This document shows positions 23,665 to 36,820 of a stretch of 64,000 bases of DNA, in pieces; position 1 is the first letter of the stretch; each line of letters starts with the position of its first letter. This DNA comes from Scilla litardierei (lineage: Eukaryota > Streptophyta > Magnoliopsida > Asparagales > Asparagaceae), in NCBI GenBank assembly GCA_030789695.1, contig CM061132.1:34744418-34808417 (forward strand), written 5' to 3'. The position numbers and the translations under genes are program-made. Below the pieces are notes generated by a model. The model was given only the letters and a program-made list of their open reading frames with translations, was not told the origin of the DNA and did no database searches.

Positions 23665-23780
23665 CAACGGTATCTTTGATCCACATTTTCAGCTTTTCAG
23701 AGGAGTACTCGGTGAGATCCTTCCACTTTATAGCTTAGTTTTATTATTGAAAACAAAAAAAAATATCTCTTTGCTAGTTT

Positions 23781-26700
23781 ATGTGGCATAGGACCTCTGC
23801 TTCACACAGATTGATAAGAATTGAAAACATGGCTAATAATAACGAACAACCTCTTGTACACCCACAAGAACTACCATTGAGTGCTACTTATATGCCCACT
23901 AGAGTTGCTTCTGAGTCATGCATTGTTTTGCCTGAGGGTGCTCATTCTTTTTCGCTTAAAGCCGGGGTGATCCAGATCCTTCCCTCTTACCATGGAGAGG
24001 ATAGGGAAAACCCTTACTTGCATATTAAAACGTTTGAAGAAGCATGCTCTACACAGTTGGATGGAAAAGTTAGTAATGATGTTGTTTATCTTAAACTTTT
24101 TCCATTCTCATTGAAAGACAAGGCAAAGAATTGGTTCAATGCATTGCCTCCTAGATCTATTACTTCTTGGCTAACCATGCAAACTGAGTTTCTGAAAAAA
24201 TTCTTTTCTTTGGCCAGGACTCAAGCTTTAAAGAGGCATATCATGTCTTTTTCGCAGAAGGAAACTGAAGCATACGATCAAACTTTGGAAAGATTTAAGG
24301 AACTTCTGTTGGCGTGCCCACATCACGGTTTTGACAAAGGACGCACCATTGGATTCTTTTACGATGGATTGCAGCCAAATACAAAGCAATATGTAGAGAT
24401 GATGTGCAATGGAGCTTTCTTTGAGAAGACCCCGACGGAGGCCTGTGCATACTTGGAGAACATCGCAGAGAATGCAAGAAGATGGGAGCCACCTTCAGAA
24501 TTTGACAGGTCCATGTCTACACATCAAACAAAAGGTGGCTTGCAGACTTTGAAGCCTGAAGATGCATTGATGGCACAAGTGGAGGCATTGGTGACGCAAA
24601 AGCTACAAAATATTGATCTCAGAGCAGCAAAGGCAGTCACATCAGAGCCATACTGCGTCATATGCGAGAAGCCAGTTCATGATACTACCGTCTGCCCACT
24701 GATCCCAGCAATTAAAGAATTAGGCAGAAATCCAGAATCAGAGGTGAATTGGGTGGCAAATCAAGGCTACAACTCCAATTGGAAGAACCCATCAAACCAA
24801 GGAGGTGCTTCATATCAGCAGAAGCAGCAGACATCCACTCCCTATTACCATCCCAACCACTCCAATTATCAAGGAAAAAGGGAGCAGAACAATGAAATTC
24901 AGAGTCTCACTGCTGCAGTTCAACAGATGGCACAGATGCAACAACAGCTCACAGAGAATTTTTCGAGATTTATAGCGTCACAAGACAAAGGTAAATTACC
25001 TGCTCAGCCTATTGCAAATCCTAATACGAATCCCTCTTCTTCTTTTTCAGGAAACAACGTCAAACCATGTCAGGCAGTGACTACATTGCGTAGCGGACGT
25101 GAAATTGAAAAACCAGAAATGCCTAGACATGAACAACCAGCTGAGGAGAAAGAGGAGGCACAAGCACCTGAAAGTTTGCAGGTTGAGGAAGAGGTAGCAG
25201 AAAAAGAGCCAGAACCATATGTACCTCCAGCTCCATTCCCACACAGACTTGCTCCACCATCAAAAGACAGGTATCAGGCAGAGATAAGAGATATCTTCAA
25301 GCAGGTAAAAATTAATATCTCATTACTTGATGCAATCAACCAAGTGCCTGCATACGCTAAATTTCTGAAGGAGCTATGCACTGTAAAGCGGAGTCTAAAT
25401 GTGAAAAAGAAAGCATTCTTAACACAACAGGTAAGTGCAATGGTACAACATGACACTCCTCCTAAATATAAGGATCCAGGTTCTCCTACTATCCCATGCA
25501 TTATAGGAACTAAGAAATTTGGAGATGCTTTACTTGATTTGGGATCTAGTGTTAATATTTTACCTTACTCTGTTTATGTGCAGCTTGGATTGGGGGAGCT
25601 GAAGACGACACCTGTGGTTTTACAGTTAGCAGACAGGTCGGTAAAAATCCCACGAGGATGTGTGGAGGATGTGTTGGTCCAGGTTGACAAATTCTATTAT
25701 CCCGTGGACTTTATCGTCCTTGATATTCATGGGCCACAATCAGGTAATTGCACTCCGATTATATTAGGACGTCCCTTCCTAGCAACTTGCAATGCTATGA
25801 TAAATTGTAGGGATGGCCAATTGAAGATAAGCTTTGGTAACATGAAACTTGAGCTGAACATTTTTAAATCATGTAAGTTACCTGCGAATGTTGATGACGT
25901 GAAAGAGGTATGCTTTATTGAGAGCTTAATCGAAGACTATTTTGATGCTAAGTATGAATGTTCGTCCAATTTTATTGATTATAATTTCGAAGATATTGAT
26001 GAATCCTATTTTGTGCAGGGCAAAAATGAAAGATCAAGGGATGCATGTGTGCCAAAGTTCGAGACATTGCCAGTGGAATTGCCACCACAACAACCTTCAG
26101 AGATTGAGCACCCAAAGTTGGAATTGAAGCCTCTGCCAGACTATTTGAAATACGCTTTCCTTGGAAAGGAGGAGACCTTCCCTGTGGTAATATCCTCTAA
26201 ACTCACACCTGAACAAGAAAGTGCTTTGCTTGATGTGCTTAGGGAACACAAAGGGGCCATTGGATGGTCTATTGCGGACATTACAGGTATAAACCCCTTA
26301 ATTTGCACTCATCATATTTATCTTGAGGATGATGCCAAACCAACATGTGAGATGCAACGTCGATTAAATCCTACTTTGAAAGAGGTTGTTAAGGGGGAGA
26401 TTCTTAAGTTACTTGCTGCAGGTATAATATATCATATTTCAGACAGCAGATGGGTTAGCCCCATACAGGTGGTTCCGAAGAAATCAGGCCTCACGGTGGT
26501 AAGAAATGAGAGTAATGAACTTATACCGATGCGGACCACCACAGGTTGGAGGATGTGTGTTGATTACAGAAAGTTAAATGCTAAAACACGAAAGGATCAC
26601 TTTCCATTACCCTTCATTGATCAAATCTTGGAAAGAGTAGCAGGTAACGAATTTTATTGTTTTCTAGATGGTTATTCTGGCTATTATCAGATAGAGATTG

Positions 26701-29022
26701 CTCCAGAGGATCAAGAGAAGACTACCTTCACTTGCCCCTTTGGAACTTTCGCTTTTAGGAGAATGCCTTTTGGATTATGCAATGCACCTGCTACTTTTCA
26801 GCGTTGCATGTTGAGTATCTTTAGCGATATGGTTGAGAGGATTATGGAAGTGTTTATGGATGACTTTTCTGTATATGGCACTTCATTTGAAAATTGTTTA
26901 TCTAACTTAGCTCTTGTCTTGCACAGGTGTCAGGAAAAGAACCTGTTGTTAAACTGGGAAAAGTGTCATTTCATGACAACTGAGGGTTTGGTTCTTGGAC
27001 ACCTAGTCTCCAAAGCAGGTATTCAGGTAGACAGAGCAAAAGTTGAGGTGATTGAGAAGTTGCCTACACCAAAATGCGTCAAGGACATACGATCCTTTCT
27101 AGGCCATGCAGGATTTTATCGAAGATTCATAAAGGATTTCAGCGCCATCTCCCGCCCCCTCTGCCACTTATTAACTTTAAATGCTGATTTCATATGGACA
27201 CAAGAGTGTCAAGTTTCATTTGATAAATTGAAGAACTCACTTGTTTCCTCCCCTATTTTGCAGGTTCCAGACTGGAGCATGCCATTTGAAATTATGTGTG
27301 ATGCAAGTGACTACGCGATGGGGGCAGTGCTTGGGCAAAAGAAAGAGATAGTTCCTTGTGTTATCTATTATGCCAGTAAAACTTTGAATGAAGCACAACG
27401 GAACTACACTACTACGGAGAAGGAGTAGCTGGCGGTGGTGTTTGCATTGGAGAAATTCAGAAGCTATATATTGGGCTCACCTATTCTCATCTTTACAGAT
27501 CATTCTGCACTGAAATATCTTTTATCTAAAAAGGATGCTAAACCTAGACTTATACGATGGATTCTCCTTTTGCAGGAATTCAATATTCAGATCAAGGATA
27601 AAAAAGGAGTTGAGAACAATGTTGCAGATCACCTTTCTAGATTGACGGTGGGAACAGAGTCGCCTACCATTCCGTTGCGAGATTCCTTCCCAGATGAGCA
27701 GCTTTTCGCCATTTCTACCCTACCATGGTATGCAGATGTAGCTAATTATTTGGTGACAGGTAGAACCCCTCCACATTGGTCCTCTTTAGATTTCAAACGC
27801 TTCAAGCATGAGGTAAAATCATTCTATTTTGATGATCCTTATCTTTTTAAATACTGTGGAGACCAAATTGTAAGGAGATGTGTACCCGACCATGAGTTTG
27901 ATAGTGTTTTACATTTCTGCCATGATGGGGTATGTGGGGGGCACTTTTCAGCTCATAAGACTGTTGCAAAAATTTTATAGAGTGGTTTTTATTGGCCTAG
28001 TATGTTTAAAGATGCATATGCTTATTGTAAATCATGTGTGCGCTGTCAACAGTTGGGGGGAATTACAAAAAGAAACATGATGCCGTTGAATCCCATGTTA
28101 GAAATAGAATTATTTGATTGTTGGGGTATTGATTTCATGGGGCCTTTTCCACCATCTTTTGGATATATATTTGTATTGGTTGCCATTGATTATGTTTCTA
28201 AATGGGTGGAAGCTATTCCTTGCAGGTCCAACGACGCTTCCATTGTGCTGAAATTTTTGAAAGAAAACATCTTCTCGCGCTTTGGAGTGCCAAAGGCCAT
28301 TATCAGTGATGGAGGTTCTCATTTCTGCAATAGGCTCTTTGCAAATCTAATGAAGAAATTTGGGGTGACACATAAAGTTTCAACACCTTACCATCCTCAA
28401 ACAAATGGGCAAGCGGAATTGGCGAACAAGGAAATCAAGAACATTCTTCAGAAAACAGTGAATCCAACACGCAAAGATTGGAGTCTTCGCTTGCCTGAAG
28501 CTCTATGGGCCTACAGGACATCATACAAGACTATCTTAGGGATGTCACCGTTTCGTTTGGTTTATGGAAAAAATCGCCATCTTCCTGTTGAATTAGAGCA
28601 TAAATCTTTTTGGGCAATTAAAACACTTAATTTGCTTGATGACTCATCAAATGTTTCTCGTAAATTGCAGATCATGGAGCTTGATGAGATACGACGTGAG
28701 GCATATGAAAATGCAAAGCTCGCAAAAAGAAAGGATGAAAGCTGTGCACGACAAGATGATCCTACGAAAGGAATTCAAAGTTGGAGACAAGGTTCTGCTG
28801 TACAATTCAAGACTCCATATATTTCCAGGAAAGCTGCGCTCAAAATGGACGGGACCATACTTTGTCAAAGAAGTCTTTTCACATGGAGCAGTGGTCTTAG
28901 TGAATGAAAAGGATGGCCATGAATTCAAAGTCAACGGACAACGTCTGAAACATTTTCAAGAGCTTTGGGCCAGAGAGGATACCACCATTGATCTCACAGA
29001 TCCACCTTCGGGTGGTCACTAA
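23781..29022 (+). pseudogene. Athila gag-pol polyprotein of F (two stops, one frameshift)
   Basis: This is a long gag-pol frame. The start may be 23781 or the Met at 23829 (MANNNEQP). Gag core: LKLFPFSLKDKAKNWF, about residues 105-120. A zinc knuckle CVICEKPVHDTTVC lies near residue 292. Protease: LLDLGSSVNILPYSVY (about 590). Reverse transcriptase: WVSPIQVVPKK, WRMCVDYRKLNA, and VFMDDFSVYG with the catalytic MDD. RNase H: FEIMCDASDYAMGAVL. A TAG at 27426-27428 replaces a sense codon in RNase H. A second TAG at 27978-27980 falls in the integrase zinc region, just before [12 protein letters not shown]. The integrase core follows with [17 protein letters not shown] and [12 protein letters not shown]. 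Near 28720-28745 the frame shifts by one base, and the C-terminus ([25 protein letters not shown]) continues to 29022. Confidence 0.95.
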
Positions 29023-30338
29023 TCAGGTGTGTTCTTTCCATGATTCCCTCTCCTTAACATTGAGGACAATGCTTATTTTAAGTTGGGGGGAGGGTATAAA
29101 CTTTTAGGATTTTTATTTTTATTTTTTTTATTTTTATTTTATTATCATTTTAGTAGTTCCCTTTTCAAAATTTTTTTTTTATAAAAAAAATGGGGTTGAG
29201 TCAAGATTTATCACCAATGCTTATTACACCTAGAAATGAACCTCATGTGATGAAAATTCTCGAAATCCATTCACCACTTTGCACATATGATTTATTTCCC
29301 TCCACCGCTATTGTTAAATATTTCATTCTCATTCGATATGAATGCTATTACTCATGGTAAATCTCTCTTGAAATATCTCTATGGAAGGATTGAATGATGA
29401 CTTAATGAATCTTGAAGTTATGAATTAGCAAGTCGTATGCTTTCAATGGAACACACCATCACAAAACGACTGGAGCATTGCTTTTTATCTCATATTCATT
29501 GCTATTTGCATGCGTTGTGTGATCTTGGGTGGAAAGTTTACACTGTCTGTTGAAATGATTAGGATAACCCATTCTTGTGAAAGAATAAAGAAAAGGAAGC
29601 TATCTTGCCAGGTTATTTATGCACGCACAAAAGAAAGAATGAAATAAGACGACTGAAGAAAAATGAATGAACGAATAAATGTTTCATTAAAGAAATAACT
29701 TGGTTGGCTCGATTAGTACAGTCCGAGGGGTCCTTCTTGGCCTAATGCCCTATTATCGTCTGATTTGGGAGCCATTGACTGGAACCTCAATTATTTGATG
29801 GAGCGATCCAAGTTATCCATTTTTCTGCAAATGTTGCTTGATGCGCGTTACGCAGAACCAATAAAATAAGAAAAGAAGAGCAAGAAAAAGTGTGCATCAT
29901 TAGCAAGGCAAAAGAACTTCCAAAACTTAAAGATAGAACAAGATATGGTGTGATTTCCTCTGAATGAAAATTGACGTGTGTATGTCTTGATGCCAATCTA
30001 ATTTTGCTTGCTTTGCATGACACATCTACGCTCCAAGTTATATACTTTGATTGAAAGGTGTGAGCCATTGATTTTGCATACCATTCGCTATGAATTAATG
30101 TAAAGTGAAGTTAAGTTGATTTAATGACCATTGTAGAGATACTTGCTTTTCATTGTAAACCCTTGAGTACCATTATATAATGAGCATGAAATCTTGGCAT
30201 TAATGTGTGGACATTTTCTTTCGTCTTTGTAGTATGGTGATGAATGATTTGAGACCTGATAAGGTGATCTAGGTGTATACTTGATACCGTATTTCACTCA
30301 TTTTTGCTAGAGACTAGCAAAACGCTAGTTGGGGGGTG
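29023..30338 (+). other. 3' untranslated part of F with two polypurine tracts
   Basis: No env-like gene is seen. AAGTTGGGGGGAGGG at 29080-29094, preceded by TTGAGGACAATG, is a polypurine-like tract 1.25 kb before the LTR. The true tract, GTTGGGGGGTG, abuts the 3' LTR at 30328-30338. Confidence 0.75.
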
Positions 30339-32167
30339 TGATTCGGGTTGAATATTGCGTATTTAACCCCCTAATTAGTCCTATGATGTGCCTATATAAT
30401 GCTTAATTGCTCTCTAATATGTGCGTATTTTGTACATCATTATTTATTAGAGAATTCACCTTGTTTGAGCATAAAACAGCAATTATATGGAGTATTTCTG
30501 CATTTTTATATTTTTCATAGCATCGTCTCGATCTCACGATTCCAACGACTATTTATTTGTATTTTTCTGAGATCTGTGCTAATTACTGTGTATTTTTGAA
30601 TGCAGAATACTATTTAAAGGGAGAAATACGCACAAAAATACGCAAATACGGCGGAATACGGACACGTGGCGCAATCACAGCCGTTCCCGCTCAATCCGAC
30701 GGTAGATCTCTGAAGCCATCTTGGAATTATCCCGACCGTTGGATAAAGATCCAACGGCCGTCAGCGATCTCAATGGCGTATATGCGGAGGCTCCGGTCAT
30801 GGCGACGTGGCATCTCGTGGACCGTCGATTGGAGATCGAACGGTTCGCATCAAACTCAAATTCGAACCTATGCATGGCGACGTGGCTCCATCACACCGGT
30901 CCATTCATCATCCAACGACTCTCACGAGCCCCGCATCCGAGTCGTATTCGGCGATCATGGAGCCACGTGGCGGCCATCTGGCAACTTCCGCCCAGATCCG
31001 ATGGCGAACGGAGCGAGCAACGCGGAGCTTTTAAGTTCGTTGGATGCAGATCCAACGGTGAGGAGAAAATCCAACTGCGAGGCGAATTCGGAGCGGAGCG
31101 AACGAACCTGCATCGTTGCGAGGCCACGTGTCGAGCTCACAGACGATCCCGCCCAGATCGGATGGCCTATAATTGATGCGGCTGGCGGATCGGGTTTAAG
31201 AGAAAATGGGTACGGGTTTTGCACCCGTTAACACCCCCAAACCCGCAATGCCTATTATATAAGTGTATTTCTAGGGTTTTGGGGGTATTCTGGCCTATTT
31301 TGGGACTTTTGGAGCGGCTACTGTGCGTATTTCTCCAGGAGAAAATTCTGAAAATTTCCAGAGACTATTCTTCCTATTCTCAGAGAGTTTTGGGTTCTAA
31401 GGAGGAGATTTGGTGATAATTTCTTGAACTTATACCCCGTATTTGGTGTATTTCTTTGTATTTCACTATCTAAACGATGTATTTTGCTATCAAAACTGAT
31501 TTTTATTGCACCATGCGTGGCTAATCTCTTTGTGCTATGATTGTGATGTAGTTAGGAGTATGTAGTTGCTAAATTTCATGTCTTTAGCCCTATTATCATG
31601 GTTAAATTGCTAGTTTTGTTGATTTCTACAACGTATTTGATGGGTATTTGCTTACTATCGATATTGTTGATGTGCCCTATGGCTAGGCCCTGATAAGGCT
31701 AGCCAATTTGTGTTCTCTAATCTGAACTTATCGCTGCGATTATTGTTTAATGAGATCAACATTGCTAGTAATACGTTTAAGGCTATTTTGACTAGTTTTC
31801 ATTGATTTATCTTCCGACGCCTTCACGCCTTGACCGGGTGAAGCGTCGTGTGACATTAAAAGACGTGAAATTTCAGCGACCATAAACTCCTAATGAACTC
31901 ACAACCGTAGCATACTTATCTCATTGGATACCAAACTTTCGTGATACCGTAATACTTTTAGGAACCACTTTCTTTGCTACAATTCCGTACACTATTCTTC
32001 ACCTTCACAAAGGTGGTTGTTTTCTTAACCGTATATTTTATTTGATTAGTTGAATTTGTGTTATCTCAGGTCGACTTGTCCCGAGGATTCGACTCTGGAC
32101 TCTCCAGATACTACTTGCACGATCTCCTGCGCTTGGGAGTAAAGCTCACATTGTTTTGAGAGAGGCA
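30339..32167 (+). repeat. 3' LTR of F
   Basis: It is 1829 bp, the same length as the 5' LTR, and ends GAGAGGCA, followed by the TATTT duplication. Confidence 0.95.
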
Positions 32168-32686
32168 TATTTGCCAAGGCAGATAGTGGAAATCTCGTAC
32201 CGGATTGGTCGGGGACTGGACGTACCCAAAAGTTATGAGGAAGCAGGATAAAAATCCTTGTGTCTGCGATTGCTTTTCTGTGTCTTATTATTTATCTCTG
32301 CAAGCAATTTTTATTTACTTTGATATTATTATATCCTTGTAATCTTTGTTCTTTTTACATATTGAAAAGATCATACATTTCGTTGTGTAAAGATTTGTGT
32401 AAAGATTTATCTTTGTGTAAAGATCTATTATCTGATTGTAACTAAAATTGTGTATCTCTTATATTGCAAAGATTAACTGTCTTTTAGCTAATGTGAAATT
32501 TCTCTGTGATTATTAGATTACCTTGTTGATTAAGAACCAAGCGTAGATCGCTCTACTTGGTTTCTTAGGCAACATAGAAGGATCTGTTTTGTGTTTACTT
32601 GAAAAGAACGAAAAAATTTTATCTCTATACAACACTATTCAACCCCCCTTATAGTGTTGTTTGCATCCACAGGATCCAACACATAT

Positions 32687-32883
32687 AACATATTAACTCC
32701 CCCATTGACAAACACATGGATCAAAAATGCATGCATGTCAATAAACCCCAAGGTCCTCATTTTCATGAAAAAAAATAAGTTTGAAAAATATTTTCAAATT
32801 CATGAAACACACACAAACAATGGGTATACTAAAAATAAACATTCAAGCACAATACCCATGCAATATGCATATGTGTGAGGAAC
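32687..32883 (-). other. Non-coding tail of G gag
   Basis: A short AT-rich piece between the gag stop and the S2 insertion. Nothing is recognised. Confidence 0.5.
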
Positions 32884-34945
32884 CTAAACATTAGGCAACC
32901 AAACCCAAGAGGAGGCTGATTTCCTAATGTAATCACATGAGATGATCACATCCCTAACTAGAGAGTTAATGTAGCTATCCCTCTCTTGCACACTAACCTT
33001 AGTGGGAATCCATAATCTCAAGGATTTCCTAGGCAAGGGTTTTGCCTTTGCAAGAGGGTGGGATGTGGCATGCTTAGGTGTAGAAACGAATTTCTTGGCA
33101 TGCAAAGAATGAGGATTTTGCTTCTTAGCAAAAAATGAAGATTTTTCATTCTTCCTCATTACCTCGTGATCTACATGCTTCTTGTTGATGTTATTGTTGT
33201 ACAAGAAAGCATGGTGATTCTTCTTAGGTGCTTTAGCAATATTTCTTGTATTTGCACCATAAGAAGAATTAGAGGTGGGTTTGGGTACCACATTTTGAAT
33301 ATAACCCAAATCTCCGCTATGATTTACCGGATGTTGTTTTTCCAACAAATCGTGGAGTGAATACCTAGAATACACAAAGCTTATGAGCTTACAGGATTCC
33401 TCTTCACATTTCAACGTAAGTTGTTGAATGTGAGCATCTAAGCTAAGGTTTTGAGCAACAAGTTTTTCATTTGTAAAGCTCAATTCCTTAACTTGAGAGA
33501 GAAGTGTGTCTCTCTCACTAGTGTCATAAACATGCCTTTCATCATGAATTACACTAGTAATATTTAGTTCATGCAATCTACTCTTAGCAATCTTATATTT
33601 TGCTTTTAATCTATTGTAAGAGTTGATCCACTTACTAGCCTTTTCGGAGACCAAGTCGAAATTGTTCTTGAGCTCCTCATATGAGATCTTTTCTTCCTCG
33701 ATCTCAACCTCATCATCATCCTCACTAGAGCTTGATGATGCCTTCTCCTCCATAGCCATGAGGCACGAATCATCATAGGAGTTGTAGGCGTCGAGCCAAG
33801 CATCCAACTCTTCTTCATTTAAACCGGAGGGGATTGGAGTAGGACCATCAATGGCTATAAAGCAAGCGTGAGCATCTTCCTTTGCATTCTCTTCTTCGTT
33901 ACTCGAAGTGTCCTTACTCAAATCATCAAAGGTACTGACAAGTCCCTTCTTGTGATTTTGGACTTGGACTTTCCTTTCCAATGCTTTTTTCCTTTACCCT
34001 TGTAAGTTTCTTTGTTGGGTTTGGAAGTGCATTCGGTGGACAAGTGATCTTTTTCACTGCAAGTGTAACAAGTAGGAACCTTGTTAGAATTGGAGGCAAA
34101 CTTTGACAAAGACTTACCTCGCTTGCAGTTGAGGAATGCTTTGAATTGCTCGGCAAGTTCCTCAATTTCTTCTCCACTTGCATCTTCTTGCACATCTTCT
34201 TCACTAGGAGCTTCTCGATGGAATTTCCTTCTCCACTTGATTGGCTCCTCCTTGGCATGAATGCAACCCCCTTTTGCTTCTCTAGCTTCTCGGGCTTTGT
34301 TGGTTGAATCTCCTTCTTGTGTTGAAGCTTCACTTCATACGCCATGAGATTACCAATGCACTCCTCAACGGTATATTTGGACATGTCATATGACTCCAAA
34401 ATTCCGTTGGCCTTTGACTCCCAACGAGGTGTGAGAGAGTCAAGGATCTTCTCTACACGATCCTCTTGGGAAATCGTCTTCCCGAGTCCCTCCAAAGCGT
34501 TCACGATATCAGTGAACCCTGTGAACATCTCTGAAATGCCTTCTCCTTCCTACATCTTAAACATTTCATATTTAGATCTAAACACAGTTTGTTTAGATTT
34601 CTTTACCTTCGTTGCACCTTCATGACAAATCTCCAAGGTGTGCCAAATATCGTTCGCCATTTTGCACATGGAGATGCGATTGAACTCATTTGCAGAAAGA
34701 GCGCAATGTAATGCGTTCATAGCTCTCGCATTGAACTTGATCAAGTCCTTCTCCGCCTTTGTCCTTGAAGCCGCGGGTGTAGTGGGCTTCTCAAATGGCA
34801 CCTCCGTGATGTCTCATATGTCATGACCCTCCATGTAGATCATCATCCTGATCTTCCAACTTGGGTAGTTGGTTCCGTTGAAGAGCGGAGGTCGAACGGT
34901 TGAGTGACCTTCTTCATGAGACGCGGATGAGGCGTTGAATGCCAT
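32884..34945 (-). pseudogene. SIRE-type gag of element G, decayed
   Basis: The start is the ATG at 34945 (MAFNASSASHEEGHSTVRP), followed by PPLFNGTNYPSWKIRMMIY, the SIRE gag N-terminus. A TGA interrupts near 34815. The UBN2 domain follows: FNARAMNALHCALSANEF and MANDIWHTLEICHEGA. A TAG near 34550 precedes VEKILDSLTPRWESK and LMAYEVKLQHKKE. After frame changes near 34190 and 33930 come the zinc knuckle CYTCSEKDHLSTEC and a long acidic coiled-coil C-terminal part (33981-32884) with AMEEKASSSSSEDDDEVE and DLVSEKASKWINSYNRLK, typical of the long SIRE Gag. The frame ends KSASSWVWLPNV. Protease and integrase do not follow. Confidence 0.85.
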
Positions 34946-34967
34946 TGTTGCCGTATGCGTTAACCTC

Positions 34968-34979
34968 GCTCTGATACCA
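34968..34979 (-). promoter_or_regulatory. Primer binding site of G (initiator tRNA-Met)
   Basis: The minus strand reads TGGTATCAGAGC two bases after the 5' LTR end. Confidence 0.9.
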
Positions 34980-34981
34980 TT

Positions 34982-36815
34982 TATAAGGATCGCCTTACCC
35001 TTGCAATACTAACAACACACACTAGAGGGGGGTGAATAGTGTAATGGCAATAAAATTGTCCAATTAAAATTTAACTTGCAAATGCGGAATTATAAATGCA
35101 AGAGGAATTAAAAGGCACAATCAATCCAAACGCAAACACAAAGTTTTACCCTGGTTCCCCAAACTTGGGTACATCCAGCCACACCAATATTCACTATATT
35201 CCCACACAGAGAAGTGAATACAAATCTCACAAGGAGATACCTCACAAAGAGGATTTATGCCCTATACAAGGACCAAACCAATCCTACACGAGGATCAAGA
35301 CTCCCACACAGAGAATCACTAACTCCCACTCAGAGAATTAGGGTTAGCCCTACACTAGGACACTAAACTCCCACAAAGAGATTATCCTAAGTCCCACAAA
35401 GAGACAACCTCCCACAAAGAGAGAACCTCCCACAAAGAGAGAAAGTTCTAATTCTCACAAAGAGAATTAAAGACACAAATTACACCAAGTAAAATAAATA
35501 CTCTTACCTATGCCTTGAGATGCTTACTCATGACTGGATGCAAGTCATAAAAGAAGATCTCCAAGTGTTGTGATATGCTTGAGAGCACTTGGATGATTTC
35601 CCTTAAGCTGGACTTCAATGCATGAAGATAGATGAATGCTCAATAGAGGAAAATGAGGGAGCTTGAGAGTTGCTTATAGATCTCTTGAGATTTTCTATAG
35701 AGTCAAGAGTTATCAAGTCAAGAGTTCTCAAGTGATGGCAGCATACTCAAATATATAGGAACCACATATCAAGCCCCAAAACCCAAGGAAACAACCAAAG
35801 AAAGAATTCTGCAACGGCTAGAAACTGGGTGAAAACGACAGGAACAGTCGACTGTTGATCAAAAGATAGTCGACTGATCAACGGCTAGAAAATATCCAAC
35901 GATTATATTCTGAGCCAGGACAGTCGACTGATGAAGTCAATACAGTCGACTGACAAACAGGACATGCGCCTGTAAATCCTTCAGCAGGCGACGGCGGCAA
36001 GGGATGGATCGAAACAGAGAGCTGCACTCTTTCTCCAGTTAAACGCACAGGCGACTGATGTCAATAATACAGTCGACTGTCTATTAGTCAGGCGACTGTA
36101 AAACCTTAATCAGTCCTCTACTGTATAAGATGGAGAAACAAAAGAGAGATGCAGAGAATGCACTTACGCTATACGTGCGACTGATGACCAATCTCCAGGC
36201 GATTGTAATAATACAGGTGACTGTAAACTGATCGACAGACGACTGTACATAAAGCTCAAGTTTGAGTCAATTGAAATGTTGACTTGAGTTGTGCATGTCA
36301 GGCGACTGTAGAAGGATCTACATGCGACTGGAAATCACCCAGTTGACTGTGTTTCCTTCAGCAGGCAACTGACGGAAAGCCAGAGACTCCAAATGAGTCT
36401 TTGGACAGAGTGAACCTATTGGGTTGGATTCTATGATAACCCTAAGGCTCACTAAGATGGTTATATACATATGCATGAATGAGTAAACCATCTAACAAGG
36501 CATTACATTAACCATAGACTCAAAAGAGAGAGAAAGCAATAAAGTAAATTATATGGATTACAATGATTTCCTTAGAGTCTAAGACTTCAATCTTGATGTA
36601 TTGATTGCTCTCCATCATCTCCAAGCTTTAGCACTCCTTGAGTCCAAGCTTTGGCTCTTCTCCACTTGATGTCCATCCTTGCACCAAGTGATTAGTCTTC
36701 AAGAAAGATATTCTTGAGATAAAACTGAGAGACTAAAACATGAGAGTCATTAGCAACAACATAATGTTGTGATCATCATCAAAATAAGATTGGTATGAAA
36801 CATCAATACTCAACA
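34982..36815 (-). repeat. 5' LTR of G
   Basis: It is 1834 bp. Its inner end has TATAAGG where the other LTR has TGTAAGG, so the terminal CA has mutated to TA on the element's strand. TATA box at 35751-35760 (rc), CAGTCGACTG cluster at 35845-36372. Confidence 0.9.
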
Positions 36816-36820
36816 GCTCG

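Larger units (their letters stand above)
21812..32167 (+). mobile_element. Athila-lineage gypsy element F, nearly complete
   Basis: F is 10.36 kb with two 1829-bp LTRs and TATTT duplications at 21807-21811 and 32168-32172. It has a PBS matching tRNA-Asp, gag-protease-RT-RNase H-integrase, a 1.3-kb 3' untranslated part, and a polypurine tract. By hand I count about 26 substitutions and no indels between the LTRs, roughly 98.6% identity. It is therefore a fairly recent insertion. Two stops and one frame change make this copy defective. I see no env-like ORF. Confidence 0.95.
20592..32681 (+). mobile_element. Solo LTR S2 (SIRE-like), split by Athila element F
   Basis: S2 starts TGATGG at 20592 and ends CCAACA at 32681, with CATAT duplications at 20587-20591 and 32682-32686. 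Removing F and one TATTT copy leaves about 1729 bp (20592-21811 plus 32173-32681). A TATAAATA box lies at 21311-21318. Four GAGTCGACTA words lie at 21095-21200, upstream of it. The 3' tail CTATTCAACCCCCC and GGATCCAACA fits SIRE/Maximus LTRs. No internal domain is present. Confidence 0.85.
18009..36815 (-). mobile_element. Gag-only SIRE/Maximus-like copia element G
   Basis: G is a minus-strand element with LTRs at 34982-36815 (5') and 18009-19866 (3'), flanked by GCTCG. It has a tRNA-Met primer binding site (34968-34979), a decayed SIRE gag (34945-32884), and a polypurine tract AAAAAGGGGGAGAT (rc of 19867-19880). Without insertions S2 and F, its internal region is only about 3.0 kb. It contains no protease, integrase, reverse transcriptase or RNase H that I can see, so G would have needed a helper element to move. 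Confidence 0.85.
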
